Origin: Acidobacteriota bacterium
GTDB lineage: Bacteria; Acidobacteriota; Blastocatellia; RBC074
Direction: 5' to 3'
Assembly (NCBI GenBank): GCA_022614735.1
Contig: JAKEHZ010000123.1
Coordinates: 1 to 34,302 of the forward strand
Length of the DNA: 34,302 bases
Shown here: positions 1 to 8,055 of the stretch, piece by piece
Layout of the letters: every line of letters starts with the position of its first letter
How positions within the stretch are numbered: position 1 is the stretch's first letter
Program-made: the position numbers and the translations under genes
The notes under the pieces: generated by a model
Database searches by the model: none
What the model was told of the DNA's origin: nothing
The model's input: only the letters and a program-made list of their open reading frames with translations

Positions 1-81
1 CCAATAAATGTGATTGACGTTTTTTATGCCATGATTGGAAAGATCGTATGAGCTCGGATTCCATCCTGATTGCTCTGCCAT
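1..81 (-). CDS. pckA: Phosphoenolpyruvate carboxykinase (ATP), N-terminal fragment cut by the window edge
   Basis: An ATG at 81-79 on the minus strand opens 27 codons that run off the window edge. An AAAGGAGC ribosome binding site lies just upstream. The peptide contains LSNHGIKNVNHIYW, which resembles the N-terminus of ATP-dependent PEP carboxykinases (typically GL.N.GI.N...VYWN). That enzyme converts oxaloacetate and ATP to PEP in gluconeogenesis. Only the start is present, so catalytic residues cannot be checked. The assignment rests on one short motif plus the clean start signal. Confidence 0.6.
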   Translation of the reverse strand, partial: MAEQSGWNPSSYDLSNHGIKNVNHIYW

Positions 82-143
82 GGTGCTCCTTTGATGAACT
101 AGGTCAGACTTGGTTTAACCAATTTGTGATTAAAATTGATTAA

Positions 144-163
144 AGCGCGGAGGTGGCCGCGCT
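144..163 (-). terminator. Possible weak terminator between the CPBP gene and pckA
   Basis: AGCGCGG and CCGCGCT form a 7-bp GC-rich stem around a 6-nt loop. Read on the minus strand the stem is followed by a T/A-rich stretch without a clean T run. It lies downstream of the CPBP protease gene and upstream of pckA, so it could end the first transcript, or be part of the pckA leader. Apart from this hairpin, 82-229 shows only AT-rich sequence that would suit a pckA promoter. Confidence 0.3.
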
Positions 164-229
164 GTGAGGGTATTTAAACATTTGTCGCACGATAACGAAA
201 GCCAAAAAGAATCAGCTTGTCGAGGCGCA

Positions 230-1195
230 TCAGAGGTCGATGGTTGTTATCTGTTTCTCTGATGTCTGACCGGACAATGCCGCGCGCATTTCGGGTGAAA
301 CACTTAACCACTTCGCCCGCCAGATAAAGATCGTTGCTATGACGATCACTACCGTCACCGCTATGCCGCCCTCGCAGCCATAGCTGCCCCCTGTCAGCCA
401 GACTGGGTTTTCACTGGTAGAAACAAAGATCGGATGCTGGGGAACTGTCAATCCACTCACTGGCAGGCCGAAAAAGGCTCCCATCATCCAGTTCCAGGAG
501 AAATGAAGTGATGTTGGAAGCCAGAGGCTGCGCGTTTTCAAATAAGCCAGAGAGAGCCAGATGCCGGCCAGAGCCGTGTTAGCTGTCGAAAGAAAGGTGC
601 TGTTCGGATTTTCCCAATGGCTGATGCCAAAAAGCAGAGCAAAGAGCAGAATCGGTACAAACGTTGGAACGCTACGCAGCAACGTTTGAAACGGGTAGCC
701 GCGATAGATCAGCTCTTCAAATGCGCCTGCTAAGATTAACAGGAGGAGCGCGCCAAGAGTCTCGTGAGCAACTGTCTGCAGGCCGGAGTAGTCGATTGCG
801 CCTCCTCGCCACCAGAACGGGTTTGGCGTCACTCGTGTTCCACCTCCAGCAAATTGCAACCCGGCGACGACAGCTATCATAGAAGCTCCTATCAGGCATC
901 CCGTGAGGACATCACGCCACCAGCCGCGGTGAAATGCAAAACCGAGCGAAGCCAGCTTTAAACGGTCAAGGAAGCGCAGGCAGAGCCACGCTATCAGAAG
1001 AGTCCAGCCAATATAGGCCACGAAAAGAGTAATTAACGGGAAGCTGACATCGAAGACAGCCCCATCCTGAGGATGATCGGCGCGCGCGAGCAAGAGCAAA
1101 AACAACTGTGGAGATAGCGCGCTGAAAATGAGCATGCGCCATCCGCTGCGCAGCAGCTTCGTTTGCGGATTGATAAAAGCAGTAGCCAGGTTCAT
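230..1195 (-). CDS. CPBP family intramembrane metalloprotease
   Basis: This is a 321-residue multi-pass membrane protein with about eight hydrophobic segments. The CPBP (Rce1/Abi-like) signature is present: the glutamate pair and arginine of FEELIYRG at about residues 159-166, the histidine of GISHWEN near 193, and a third motif, LHFSWNW, near 230. These are the expected catalytic and metal-binding positions. Family members cleave membrane or prenylated proteins, or act in immunity and maturation of small peptides; no substrate can be read from this context. The ATG at 1195 lacks a strong ribosome binding site. The gene begins 31 bp from a large palindrome and shares its orientation with pckA downstream. 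Confidence 0.85.
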   Translation of the reverse strand: MNLATAFINPQTKLLRSGWRMLIFSALSPQLFLLLLARADHPQDGAVFDVSFPLITLFVAYIGWTLLIAWLCLRFLDRLKLASLGFAFHRGWWRDVLTGCLIGASMIAVVAGLQFAGGGTRVTPNPFWWRGGAIDYSGLQTVAHETLGALLLLILAGAFEELIYRGYPFQTLLRSVPTFVPILLFALLFGISHWENPNSTFLSTANTALAGIWLSLAYLKTRSLWLPTSLHFSWNWMMGAFFGLPVSGLTVPQHPIFVSTSENPVWLTGGSYGCEGGIAVTVVIVIATIFIWRAKWLSVSPEMRAALSGQTSEKQITTIDL

Positions 1196-1226
1196 ATTCG
1201 ATCGTCACGACTGAAAAGACGTCAGA

Positions 1227-1388
1227 GAGAATACGAAACAACCGAAAATAACGAAACAGAGAAAACGGAACAAACGGAAATAACGGAACAAACGGAACTT
1301 TAAACTTCTTTCCGTTTGTTCCGTTATTTCCGTTTGTTCCGTTTTCTCTGTTCGTCTGTTTCGTTATTTTCGGTTGTTTCGTATTCTC
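1227..1388. repeat. Two-layer short-period palindrome between the CPBP gene and ntrY
   Basis: This is a long inverted repeat. The outer layer begins GAGAATACGAAACAACCG and closes with its complement at 1388. The inner layer is built from GGAACAAAC/GGAAATAAC units and folds around a loop near 1299-1309. The outer and inner layers use different unit spellings (GAAAC versus GGAAC), and each layer is copied in the opposite arm. It separates divergent genes, lies just upstream of ntrY, and leaves little room for a conventional promoter outside it. Confidence 0.9.
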
Positions 1389-1413
1389 CCTTCTGCTCTG
1401 CTAGAATTTCACA

Positions 1414-3717
1414 ATGTCTGCGTCCAAACGCTCATCTGTGCAAACACCTACTGGAGATGCCAAACGCCGGCTCAGTCGTCGCCGCGCGCGCATTGTCGTT
1501 TTGGCATTGGTGACAGCTCTGTTATGTGCGCTGCTCTTTGTCCAGGTAGCCTTCGACATTCTGCCTTGGCTGCGCCCGTCTTCTGTGAGCGAGACTTTAA
1601 GCCTCTATGTTCTCTCGACCATCAACTTCCTCGCATTTGTCGCCCTCTTGATGGTGCTGGTGCGCAATATCATCAAGTTGCGCCGCGAGAGGTTGCAAAA
1701 AAAGCTGGGAGCGCGCTTCAAGACGAGGCTTGTGGTCTTTTTCATCGCGCTTTCTCTGCTGCCGGTTACATTCCTTTTTTTCGCCACAACCGTCTGGATC
1801 AATCGAAGCATCGACAAGTGGTTCAGTCTGCCCGGTGATCAGATGCTGACTAATGCTATTTATATGGAGTCATCCTATGTCAAGGGCGAGCTGGAAGGGC
1901 TGAATCGTCTCGCTGTCACACTCACCAGGCTTGTAGCACAGACGCAGGATGAGCAACTGGCAGCTCTCCTCGCCACCGAGGTTGACACCCAGCGGCTATT
2001 ACTGGCGCATCTTTACAGCAAGGACGGCCATCTCGTCGCACAGGGATCAGCAGTCGACCCGAATGGGCTTGGAACTAAATTCCGCAAAGCAATACAGCAA
2101 GCCCGTTTCAAAGCCATCCAGGGAGAGACTTTTAATGCGGAGGTGCTAGATGATCAAATCAAATCAATTTATCTGGTCTCCGCAGTTCCTGTTTCAGCCG
2201 GTCGCAGTGGTGCGTTCATCATCGCGCAACAGGTGCCGGTGAACTACGCCGAGAGCGTCAACCAGATCAGAAAGTTCGAGAGCAGATACGAGTCGCTCAA
2301 AGGCGAGCGGAAGTGGCTCAGAAACACTTCGATGCAGACGCTCGCCTTGATTACGCTGCTGGTGCTCTTCATTGCCTTCTGGCTTGCGCTCTATGTTGCG
2401 CGCAGTATCGCCGACCCCGTGCAGCAGATGGCAGAAGCAACCGAGCGGATCAAAAGAGGCGATCTGAGTTACCGCACTGGTGTTGTCGGGGACGATGAGC
2501 TCGCCGCTCTTGCGCTCTCGTTCAACGAGATGACGGCCGAGCTGGCGGAAAACCGCCATCGACTCGAACAATCGGCAGATGATCTCCAGCAGAGCAATGC
2601 AGCGCTAGACGAACGCAGGCGTTACATCGAAGCGATTCTGCAGAGTCTGTCCGCGGGCGTAATCTCCCTCGATGAGAACGCGAATGTGACGACGATCAAT
2701 GAAGCGGCGTTGAGGCTTTTACGGATTGAAGGGACGCCGGTAACGGGAGTGGCGCTTGAGAGGCTTCTGGCTGAAGACCAACGCGAAGATCTGCGCCGGA
2801 TGATCCTGCGCGCGGCGCGTCTGCGGTCGGTCACGCGCGAGGTCCATTTCAAGCTCGCCAACCAGATCGAACTCGATGCGGCAGTGACGGTCACTGCGCT
2901 GCAAGACCCTCGTGGTCAATCACGCGGAGCAGTGATTGTGATCGAGGATTTAACCGAATTGATCGAAGCGCAACGACGGGCGGCCTGGAGCGAGGTCGCG
3001 CGGCGGATGGCGCACGAAATCAAAAACCCGCTCACGCCGATCCGGCTTTCGGCTGAGCGCCTGGCCAAGAATTTGATCGGGGACGCAAATGGTAAAGGCG
3101 GGAGCGACGGCCTGAGTGAGCGTCAGACGCAGATAGTTCGCGAATGCACGTCGATGATTGGTGCGGAGGTCGCGACATTGCAGCTCATGGTTGATGAGTT
3201 TTCAAGCTTCGCGCGCCTGCCGAACGCAAAGATCGAGATCACATCGCTCAACGAAGTCGTGGAAAACACGCTCAAGCTTTATGACGAACGGCTGAACGGC
3301 ATTCGGCTGGAAAGCAATCTGGCTTCTGCGCTCTCTCCTGTCTTGATCGACTGCGAGCAAATCAAGCGAGCGCTCGTTAACCTGATCGACAATGCGGCGG
3401 AAGCTCTGGCGGATGTTGCTAACGAGAGGGGCATTGATGGCTCAAAACCTCACATTACTGTCAGCACACACGAAATTGCCGAACGTGAGACCGTCGAATT
3501 GATTGTCGCTGATTCGGGGCCCGGTATCCCGCCCGAAGACCGCGAGCACATCTTCGATCCGTATTTTTCCACACGGAAACGCGGCACCGGGCTCGGGCTG
3601 GCAATCGTCAGCCGCATTGTGGCAGAGCATCAGGGGCGCATTCGTGTCCAGGATAATTCACCTCGCGGTGCGCGATTCATCGTCGAATTGCCAACCGCCA
3701 AAACGATTGATAGTTAA
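1414..3717 (+). CDS. ntrY: NtrY-family membrane sensor histidine kinase
   Basis: This is a 767-residue kinase. Hydrophobic segments lie at about 27-50, 63-85, 106-128 and 308-329, with an extracytoplasmic region at 130-305. A HAMP linker follows (about 328-382), then a PAS domain (about 402-520). The HisKA domain carries phospho-acceptor H534 in RRMAHEIKNPLTPIRLSAER. The HATPase domain has an N box (N656/N660), a G1 box DSGPGIP (D700) and a G2 box GTGLGL. This order and length match NtrY, the partner of NtrX in nitrogen or redox and envelope signalling. The ATG at 1414 has no clear ribosome binding site. The cognate regulator begins about 100 bp downstream. A histidine kinase is certain; the NtrY subfamily is likely. 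Confidence 0.9.
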   Translation: MSASKRSSVQTPTGDAKRRLSRRRARIVVLALVTALLCALLFVQVAFDILPWLRPSSVSETLSLYVLSTINFLAFVALLMVLVRNIIKLRRERLQKKLGARFKTRLVVFFIALSLLPVTFLFFATTVWINRSIDKWFSLPGDQMLTNAIYMESSYVKGELEGLNRLAVTLTRLVAQTQDEQLAALLATEVDTQRLLLAHLYSKDGHLVAQGSAVDPNGLGTKFRKAIQQARFKAIQGETFNAEVLDDQIKSIYLVSAVPVSAGRSGAFIIAQQVPVNYAESVNQIRKFESRYESLKGERKWLRNTSMQTLALITLLVLFIAFWLALYVARSIADPVQQMAEATERIKRGDLSYRTGVVGDDELAALALSFNEMTAELAENRHRLEQSADDLQQSNAALDERRRYIEAILQSLSAGVISLDENANVTTINEAALRLLRIEGTPVTGVALERLLAEDQREDLRRMILRAARLRSVTREVHFKLANQIELDAAVTVTALQDPRGQSRGAVIVIEDLTELIEAQRRAAWSEVARRMAHEIKNPLTPIRLSAERLAKNLIGDANGKGGSDGLSERQTQIVRECTSMIGAEVATLQLMVDEFSSFARLPNAKIEITSLNEVVENTLKLYDERLNGIRLESNLASALSPVLIDCEQIKRALVNLIDNAAEALADVANERGIDGSKPHITVSTHEIAERETVELIVADSGPGIPPEDREHIFDPYFSTRKRGTGLGLAIVSRIVAEHQGRIRVQDNSPRGARFIVELPTAKTIDS

Positions 3718-3726
3718 TAAAAATCT

Positions 3727-3799
3727 ACCGCCAAGACGCCAAGGTCGCCAAGAGAGGTCAAATTTGCTTTTTTCTTCGCGCTCTTGGCGTCTTGGCGGT
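3727..3799. repeat. Palindrome of GCCAAGAC units between ntrY and ntrX
   Basis: ACCGCCAAGACGCCAAG at 3727-3743 is repeated as its exact complement at 3783-3799. A further degenerate unit (GTCGCCAAGAG) extends the left arm, and a T-rich loop lies between the arms. It fills the gap between the kinase and its regulator, so a transcript covering both genes would contain a strong hairpin that could lower ntrX expression relative to ntrY. Confidence 0.88.
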
Positions 3800-3819
3800 C
3801 AGAACCAGCTAAAAATTTA

Positions 3820-5166
3820 ATGGCTCACTCAATCCTCATTGTTGATGACGAACCCGGCATTCGCCAGTCACTGACCGGTGTGCTCGAGGATGAAGGATTC
3901 ATTGTTGCATCGGTCGCGAACGGTGAAGATTGCCTGCAGGCATTTGAGAAAAGACTCTACACCTGCGTGCTGCTCGACGTCTGGCTGCCGGGAATCGATG
4001 GGATTGAAACGCTGGAACGATTGAAAGCCAACTATCCTGACGTTGGCGTGGTGATGATCTCCGGTCACGGTCGGATCGAGACTGCCGTGCGCGCGACGAA
4101 GCTCGGAGCGTTCGACTTCATCGAAAAACCACTCTCGCTCGAGAAGACTATCCTTGCGGTCAAGAATGCGATCCGCCAGCGCGAGCTGGAAGCAACCAAC
4201 TCAGACCTGCAGGCCAAGCTCGAAAAAAGTTATGTCATGATCGGTAATTCTGTGCCGATGCGCGCCCTCCGCCAGCAAATCGCTTATGCCGCGCCGACCA
4301 ATGGCCGTGTGCTGATTTACGGTGATTCGGGCACAGGAAAGGAACTGGTGGCACGCGCGCTACACGCACAAAGCATGCGCTCTTTGCCGCCATTCATCGA
4401 ATTCAATTGCGCGGCTATCCCGGAGGAACTGATTGAGTCGGAACTGTTTGGCCACGTCAAAGGCGCATTCACTGGCGCCACTCAAGCAAAACGCGGCAAG
4501 TTCGAACGCGCTGACGGCGCCACACTTTTCCTCGATGAAGTTGGTGATATGAGCCTCAAGACCCAGTCGAAAGTTTTGCGTGTGCTTGAGGAGCAACGCT
4601 TTGAGCCCGTCGGTTCAGAGACATCCGTCAACGTTGATGTGCGCGTCATTGCGGCGACCAACAAACGTCTTGAAGCTGAGATTGAAAGTGGAGCTTTTCG
4701 CGCAGACCTTTTCTACCGCCTAAACGTCATCCCCTTTGAAATCCCACTATTGCGCGAGCGGCTGGAAGACATTCCCTTGCTCGTCGAACATTTCAATCTG
4801 GAGTTTTCTCTCGCTCACAGACGCGCCCCGAAAGAGTTCAAGCCTCCGGCAATTGAGCGAATGCAGAACTATGCCTGGCCGGGAAATGTGCGCGAACTGC
4901 GCAACACAGTCGAGCGAGTGATCATTATGCACTCGCGCAATCAAGTTGAAGCTGATGATCTGCCAATCCTCAGCGGCGAAGCCACGCCTGCCTCGAGTTA
5001 TAACTTCGATTCTTACCGCGAAGCCGCCGAAACTTACGAACGAGAATATATACTCCGCAAACTCGCCGAAACTGAAGGTAATATCACCCGCACGGCCGAA
5101 ATAATGGGCATCGACCGCAGCCATCTCTATCGCCGCATGAAAGCCCTGGGCATTAACCGAGTTTAA
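3820..5166 (+). CDS. ntrX: NtrX-type sigma-54-dependent response regulator
   Basis: Taken from the ATG at 3820 this is 448 residues. An upstream in-frame ATG at 3784 lies inside the palindrome arm and would add an unlikely leader; the chosen start gives the standard MAHSILIVDDEP receiver beginning. The receiver domain has phospho-acceptor D53 and K103. The AAA+ domain has Walker A GDSGTGKE (168-175), the sigma-54 contact loop GAFTGA (215-220) and Walker B FLDEVGD. A Fis-type helix-turn-helix ends the protein (TRTAEIMGIDRSHLYRRM). It would activate sigma-54 promoters after phosphorylation by the kinase encoded upstream. No strong ribosome binding site precedes 3820. Confidence 0.92.
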   Translation: MAHSILIVDDEPGIRQSLTGVLEDEGFIVASVANGEDCLQAFEKRLYTCVLLDVWLPGIDGIETLERLKANYPDVGVVMISGHGRIETAVRATKLGAFDFIEKPLSLEKTILAVKNAIRQRELEATNSDLQAKLEKSYVMIGNSVPMRALRQQIAYAAPTNGRVLIYGDSGTGKELVARALHAQSMRSLPPFIEFNCAAIPEELIESELFGHVKGAFTGATQAKRGKFERADGATLFLDEVGDMSLKTQSKVLRVLEEQRFEPVGSETSVNVDVRVIAATNKRLEAEIESGAFRADLFYRLNVIPFEIPLLRERLEDIPLLVEHFNLEFSLAHRRAPKEFKPPAIERMQNYAWPGNVRELRNTVERVIIMHSRNQVEADDLPILSGEATPASSYNFDSYREAAETYEREYILRKLAETEGNITRTAEIMGIDRSHLYRRMKALGINRV

Positions 5167-5222
5167 TTTCAGAAAGCACCGTCATCTCACCTAAGTCCGG
5201 GTCGAACCGCTTGCATTTACTT

Positions 5223-5264
5223 AGTGTATTTTGTACACTTCACTCATCGTGTATTAGATACACT
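5223..5264 (+). promoter_or_regulatory. Two identical-architecture palindromic operator candidates upstream of nadA
   Basis: Two 15-bp palindromes share the form GTGTA-N5-TACAC: GTGTATTTTGTACAC at 5224-5238 and GTGTATTAGATACAC at 5249-5263. Their centres are 25 bp apart, and the second lies about 35 bp before the nadA start codon. Tandem matched sites directly before a NAD biosynthesis gene suggest a repressor such as an NrtR-type regulator. The regulator itself is not in the window and the assignment is an inference. Confidence 0.6.
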
Positions 5265-5297
5265 AAGTCAGCTGGGATGAAACGAAGGGGGAGATAA

Positions 5298-6464
5298 ATG
5301 ACTGTAGATTTGAAAACTATTCATGGCACAGGGCAGAGCGGTACGGCAGCCATGTCGGCTCCCGCCACGGCATTGGAGGGAGGCGGCGTCAAACCGATTG
5401 AGGATTATCTCAATCTCGGTGAGGCTGAGCTTTACGACCGGATCGTGGATGCTAAGAGAAAACTCGGGCGACGATTAGTGGTCCTGGGGCATCACTATCA
5501 GCGTGACGACGTGATTTGCCATGCTGATATAACGGGCGACTCATTCAAGCTTGCGCGGCTGGCTTCAGAGCGACACGAAGCGGAATACATCGTTTTCTGC
5601 GGCGTGCATTTTATGGCTGAGTCGGCGGATATACTGAGCGCAGATCATCAGCGGGTGATCTTGCCGGATCTGGCTGCGGGCTGCTCGATGGCCGATATGG
5701 CTCAGCTCGAGCAGGTGGAGACGGCATGGGAGCAGTTGCAGGAGCTGGGAATCAATTCGATGATGCCGATCACCTATATGAACTCCGCTGCGAACATCAA
5801 GGCATTTTGCGGACGCCGGGATGGTGTTGTCTGCACATCTTCGAATGCTGTGCCTCTTTTTGATTGGGCATTGCGGGAGCGCGAGAAGTTGTTCTTTTTC
5901 CCCGACGAGCATCTGGGGCGCAATACGGGCGTGAAATTCGGCATTCCGCTCGATCAGATGGTGGTCTGGGATCCGCGTCTGGATTTGGGCGGGAACACAC
6001 CCGAGAAGTTGATCGATGCGCGCATCATTCTCTGGAGAGGGTTCTGCTCGGTGCACGGCCGTTTCCTGCCACGTCATGTCGATGAGCGTCGCGCAGAATA
6101 TCCCGGAATCAAAATTCTGGTGCATCCCGAATGCCGGTATGAAGTCGTCACAAAATCGGACCTCAACGGCTCGACTGAGTTCATAATCAAGACGATTGCT
6201 GAAGCTGAGGCGGGCAGCAAGTGGGCTGTGGGAACGGAACTGAATCTGGTCAATCGTCTGGCGAAACGGCATCCTGATAAGTTCGTGACGTTGCTTGCGC
6301 CGGATCTGTGCATGTGCGCGACGATGTTCCGGATTGCGCCGGAAAATCTGCTGTGGTCGCTCGAAAATCTGGTCGAAGGCCGGATCGTCAACCGGATCGA
6401 GGTCGATGAAGATACGGCGAAATGGGCCAGAGTCTCGCTCGACAGAATGTTGGCGATTCAGTGA
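5298..6464 (+). CDS. nadA: Quinolinate synthase A
   Basis: This 388-residue enzyme condenses iminoaspartate with dihydroxyacetone phosphate to quinolinate in de novo NAD synthesis, using an oxygen-sensitive 4Fe-4S cluster. Conserved stretches include LGHHYQRDDV, GDSFKLA, HFMAESADIL, YMNSAANIKA, the DEHLGRNTG loop and HPECRYEV. The cluster cysteines by homology are C129 (AAGCSM), C250 (WRGFCSVH) and one of C338/C340 (CMCATMF). About 35 extra N-terminal residues precede the core. A purine-rich ribosome binding site (GGGGGAG) lies upstream of the ATG. nadB and nadC are not adjacent, so the gene appears to be transcribed alone under the two palindromes upstream. It converges on the minus-strand gene ending at 6470. 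Confidence 0.95.
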   Translation: MTVDLKTIHGTGQSGTAAMSAPATALEGGGVKPIEDYLNLGEAELYDRIVDAKRKLGRRLVVLGHHYQRDDVICHADITGDSFKLARLASERHEAEYIVFCGVHFMAESADILSADHQRVILPDLAAGCSMADMAQLEQVETAWEQLQELGINSMMPITYMNSAANIKAFCGRRDGVVCTSSNAVPLFDWALREREKLFFFPDEHLGRNTGVKFGIPLDQMVVWDPRLDLGGNTPEKLIDARIILWRGFCSVHGRFLPRHVDERRAEYPGIKILVHPECRYEVVTKSDLNGSTEFIIKTIAEAEAGSKWAVGTELNLVNRLAKRHPDKFVTLLAPDLCMCATMFRIAPENLLWSLENLVEGRIVNRIEVDEDTAKWARVSLDRMLAIQ

Positions 6465-6469
6465 CATTG

Positions 6470-6856
6470 CTATCTCTCTTTAGTTCGCCATAGAAATTCT
6501 ACGAAGAGAAAAGCGAAGACCAGATCGACAAGCGCAGGTGAAAAGGCAGTAAAGGAAATTTGTCCGCTGAAATAGGATACGGCGTAGATAATGAAGAAGA
6601 GCGACTTGGAGAGCGCACCGAGCCAGGCAAAATCCCGAAAGCGTTTTTGATTGACGGCAATAAGCGCATAACCAATCCCCCAGGTCGTCACGCTCGAAGC
6701 AAACGATCGCGCCAGCAACCGCGCAGCCGTATCATTGATCTCCAATCGCGCGAGCAGAAAATCCGGATTGAAGATGAGCATTATAGCCGCGCAAAAATTC
6801 CACGCGGCAGCGATGCCGAACAACAGCCGATCGTAAATTATTCGCGCTGTGATCAT
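6470..6856 (-). CDS. Small four-helix membrane protein, unknown function
   Basis: Taken from the ATG at 6856 this is 128 residues with four predicted membrane segments and a short basic C-terminus (LWRTKER). The ATG overlaps the stop of the upstream Rieske gene as ATGA, which indicates translational coupling. A GTG three codons further upstream is possible but less likely. I do not recognise the family. The size and four-helix layout resemble small DoxX-like or DUF4345-like membrane proteins, but no diagnostic motif is visible. The coupling suggests that it works with the Rieske protein. Confidence 0.7.
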   Translation of the reverse strand: MITARIIYDRLLFGIAAAWNFCAAIMLIFNPDFLLARLEINDTAARLLARSFASSVTTWGIGYALIAVNQKRFRDFAWLGALSKSLFFIIYAVSYFSGQISFTAFSPALVDLVFAFLFVEFLWRTKER

Positions 6857-7194
6857 CCTCGACACAGAACGAAAACGTCCTCACCTTCTACCTTGACCTC
6901 GTAAGCCTGTACGTGCAGCGAGGGAACCGTCACGCATTCGCCCGTCCGCAAAATGAAATCAAAGCAATGCCAGGGACAGAACACCTTGCCGGCTTCGAGA
7001 AACCCTTCGCTTAACGGAGCACCGCGGTGCGGGCATAGATCGTCGATTGCGTAAAACTCACCATTGAAATGGAAGATTGCAATTTCGTTATCTCCAATCT
7101 CGACCTTTTTGCCGGAGCCGGGCGCTATTTCGTCAACGGTGGCGACTTTGTGGTAACGCCTTTCCTCAATATTTTGTGAAGGTGATTTCATCAT
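6853..7194 (-). CDS. Rieske 2Fe-2S ferredoxin-like protein (NirD/BphF type)
   Basis: This is about 113 residues from the ATG at 7194; a second ATG follows immediately at 7191, and an upstream TTG at 7206 is a less likely start. The two Rieske cluster motifs are present: CPHRGAPLSEG and CPWHCFDF, i.e. C-x-H and C-x2-H ligands. It is a stand-alone Rieske domain without a membrane anchor, as in ferredoxin components of oxygenases or nitrite reductase small subunits. No oxygenase or reductase gene is adjacent, so its partner is unknown. Its stop overlaps the start of the small membrane protein gene. A GAAAC-type palindrome lies just upstream, so the promoter must be within or beyond it. Confidence 0.88.
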   Translation of the reverse strand: MMKSPSQNIEERRYHKVATVDEIAPGSGKKVEIGDNEIAIFHFNGEFYAIDDLCPHRGAPLSEGFLEAGKVFCPWHCFDFILRTGECVTVPSLHVQAYEVKVEGEDVFVLCRG

Positions 7195-7217
7195 GTTGCG
7201 CTGCAAGGAGAGCAGAA

Positions 7218-7302
7218 GAGAGAAAACGAAACAAGCGAAATAAGCGAAACAAGCGAAAATTTCTCAGATTTTTCGCTTATTTCGCTTGTTTCGTTTTCTC
7301 TC
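7218..7302. repeat. GAAACAAGC palindrome between the Rieske and BON genes
   Basis: Left arm units GAAACAAGC and GAAATAAGC are mirrored on the right as GCTTATTTC and GCTTGTTTC. Both ends close with GAGAGAAAACG and its complement. The spelling (AAGC rather than AAAC) is specific to this locus and occurs in both arms. The left arm has one more unit than the right. It lies between divergently oriented genes. Confidence 0.9.
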
Positions 7303-7434
7303 TTTTTTTACTCTTGCTCTATTCGACAATCTGACAGAGAATAAGCCGCCATCCTAAAAGGCCATCCCTACACGGCTTGCCATTTGCCGTGCAAATCAAA
7401 CCAAAAATCGATCCATTCAATTGGAGGAAAAACT

Positions 7435-7818
7435 ATGAAGAAAATCATTTTGTTTATACTCAGCTTTCTCCTGCTATCCACCCCGGCCACCCTCGCCGAG
7501 AGCGGGCAATCAACCGATACGATGATCAAGAAGGAGACGACTCCGAAGGCCAAAAAAGAGAAGGCTCCGAAGAGCGACACTGAAGTACAGAAGTGCATCA
7601 TGGATAAATTCTCTAATTCGGAGAAGCTCAGACCGCAGGGCTTCAGCGTAACGGTAAGCAATGGCGAAGCGACGCTCACAGGCAATGCTCAGAATGCGGG
7701 CAGCAAAGGCGCTGCGACTCGCATTGCCCAGAGCTGCGGCGCCAAAAGCGTGGATAACAACATCACTGCTCCGGCTATTCCCAGACCGAAGAAGTCTGAT
7801 TCTGAGAAGAAGAGCTAG
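7435..7818 (+). CDS. Secreted BON-domain protein, first of two paralogues
   Basis: This is 127 residues starting at the ATG preceded by TTGGAGGAAAAACT. It has an N-terminal signal peptide (MKKIILFILSFLLLSTPATL, cleavage near AES), a Lys/Glu-rich linker and one BON-like domain from about residue 43. BON landmarks are the SVTVSNGEATLTGNA strand pair and the final SVDNNIT. Two cysteines, one in VQKCIM and one in SCGAKS, match positions in the paralogue downstream. BON domains bind phospholipid or peptidoglycan-associated surfaces, so an envelope-stress role is plausible but not shown. A terminator follows at 7845. Confidence 0.78.
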   Translation: MKKIILFILSFLLLSTPATLAESGQSTDTMIKKETTPKAKKEKAPKSDTEVQKCIMDKFSNSEKLRPQGFSVTVSNGEATLTGNAQNAGSKGAATRIAQSCGAKSVDNNITAPAIPRPKKSDSEKKS

Positions 7819-7844
7819 GCTGGTTTTGAAGGCCTGAAAACTAC

Positions 7845-7896
7845 GGGAGGGGCTCCCACCTGGTTTTGTGAGTGGGTGCGCCTCCCTTTTTATTTA
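7845..7896 (+). terminator. Rho-independent terminator after the first BON gene
   Basis: GGGAGGGGCTCCCAC pairs with GTGGGTGCGCCTCCC at 13 of 15 positions around an 11-nt loop, and is followed by TTTTTATTTA. This separates the two paralogous BON genes into individual transcripts. Confidence 0.78.
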
Positions 7897-8055
7897 TCAT
7901 CTCTCGGCCAGGTCAATAACCGGGAAGGCAAGATTAATCTCCGCTCTTGCTCTATTGGCAAACATGGCAAAGAATATGCACAAACACATCCGCGGTCATA
8001 CATTGACCGTGACTTTGAATATCAATCTAGCTCTTCAATAGGAGGAAAATTTTCT

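Noticed and set aside
3784..3819. Earlier ATG for ntrX
   Set aside because: It lies in the palindrome arm, and the receiver domain begins normally at 3820.
5565..6467. Long open frame of about 300 codons antisense to nadA
   Set aside because: nadA has full family motifs and a ribosome binding site; the antisense frame has no recognisable domain and an Arg/His-rich composition typical of a shadow frame.
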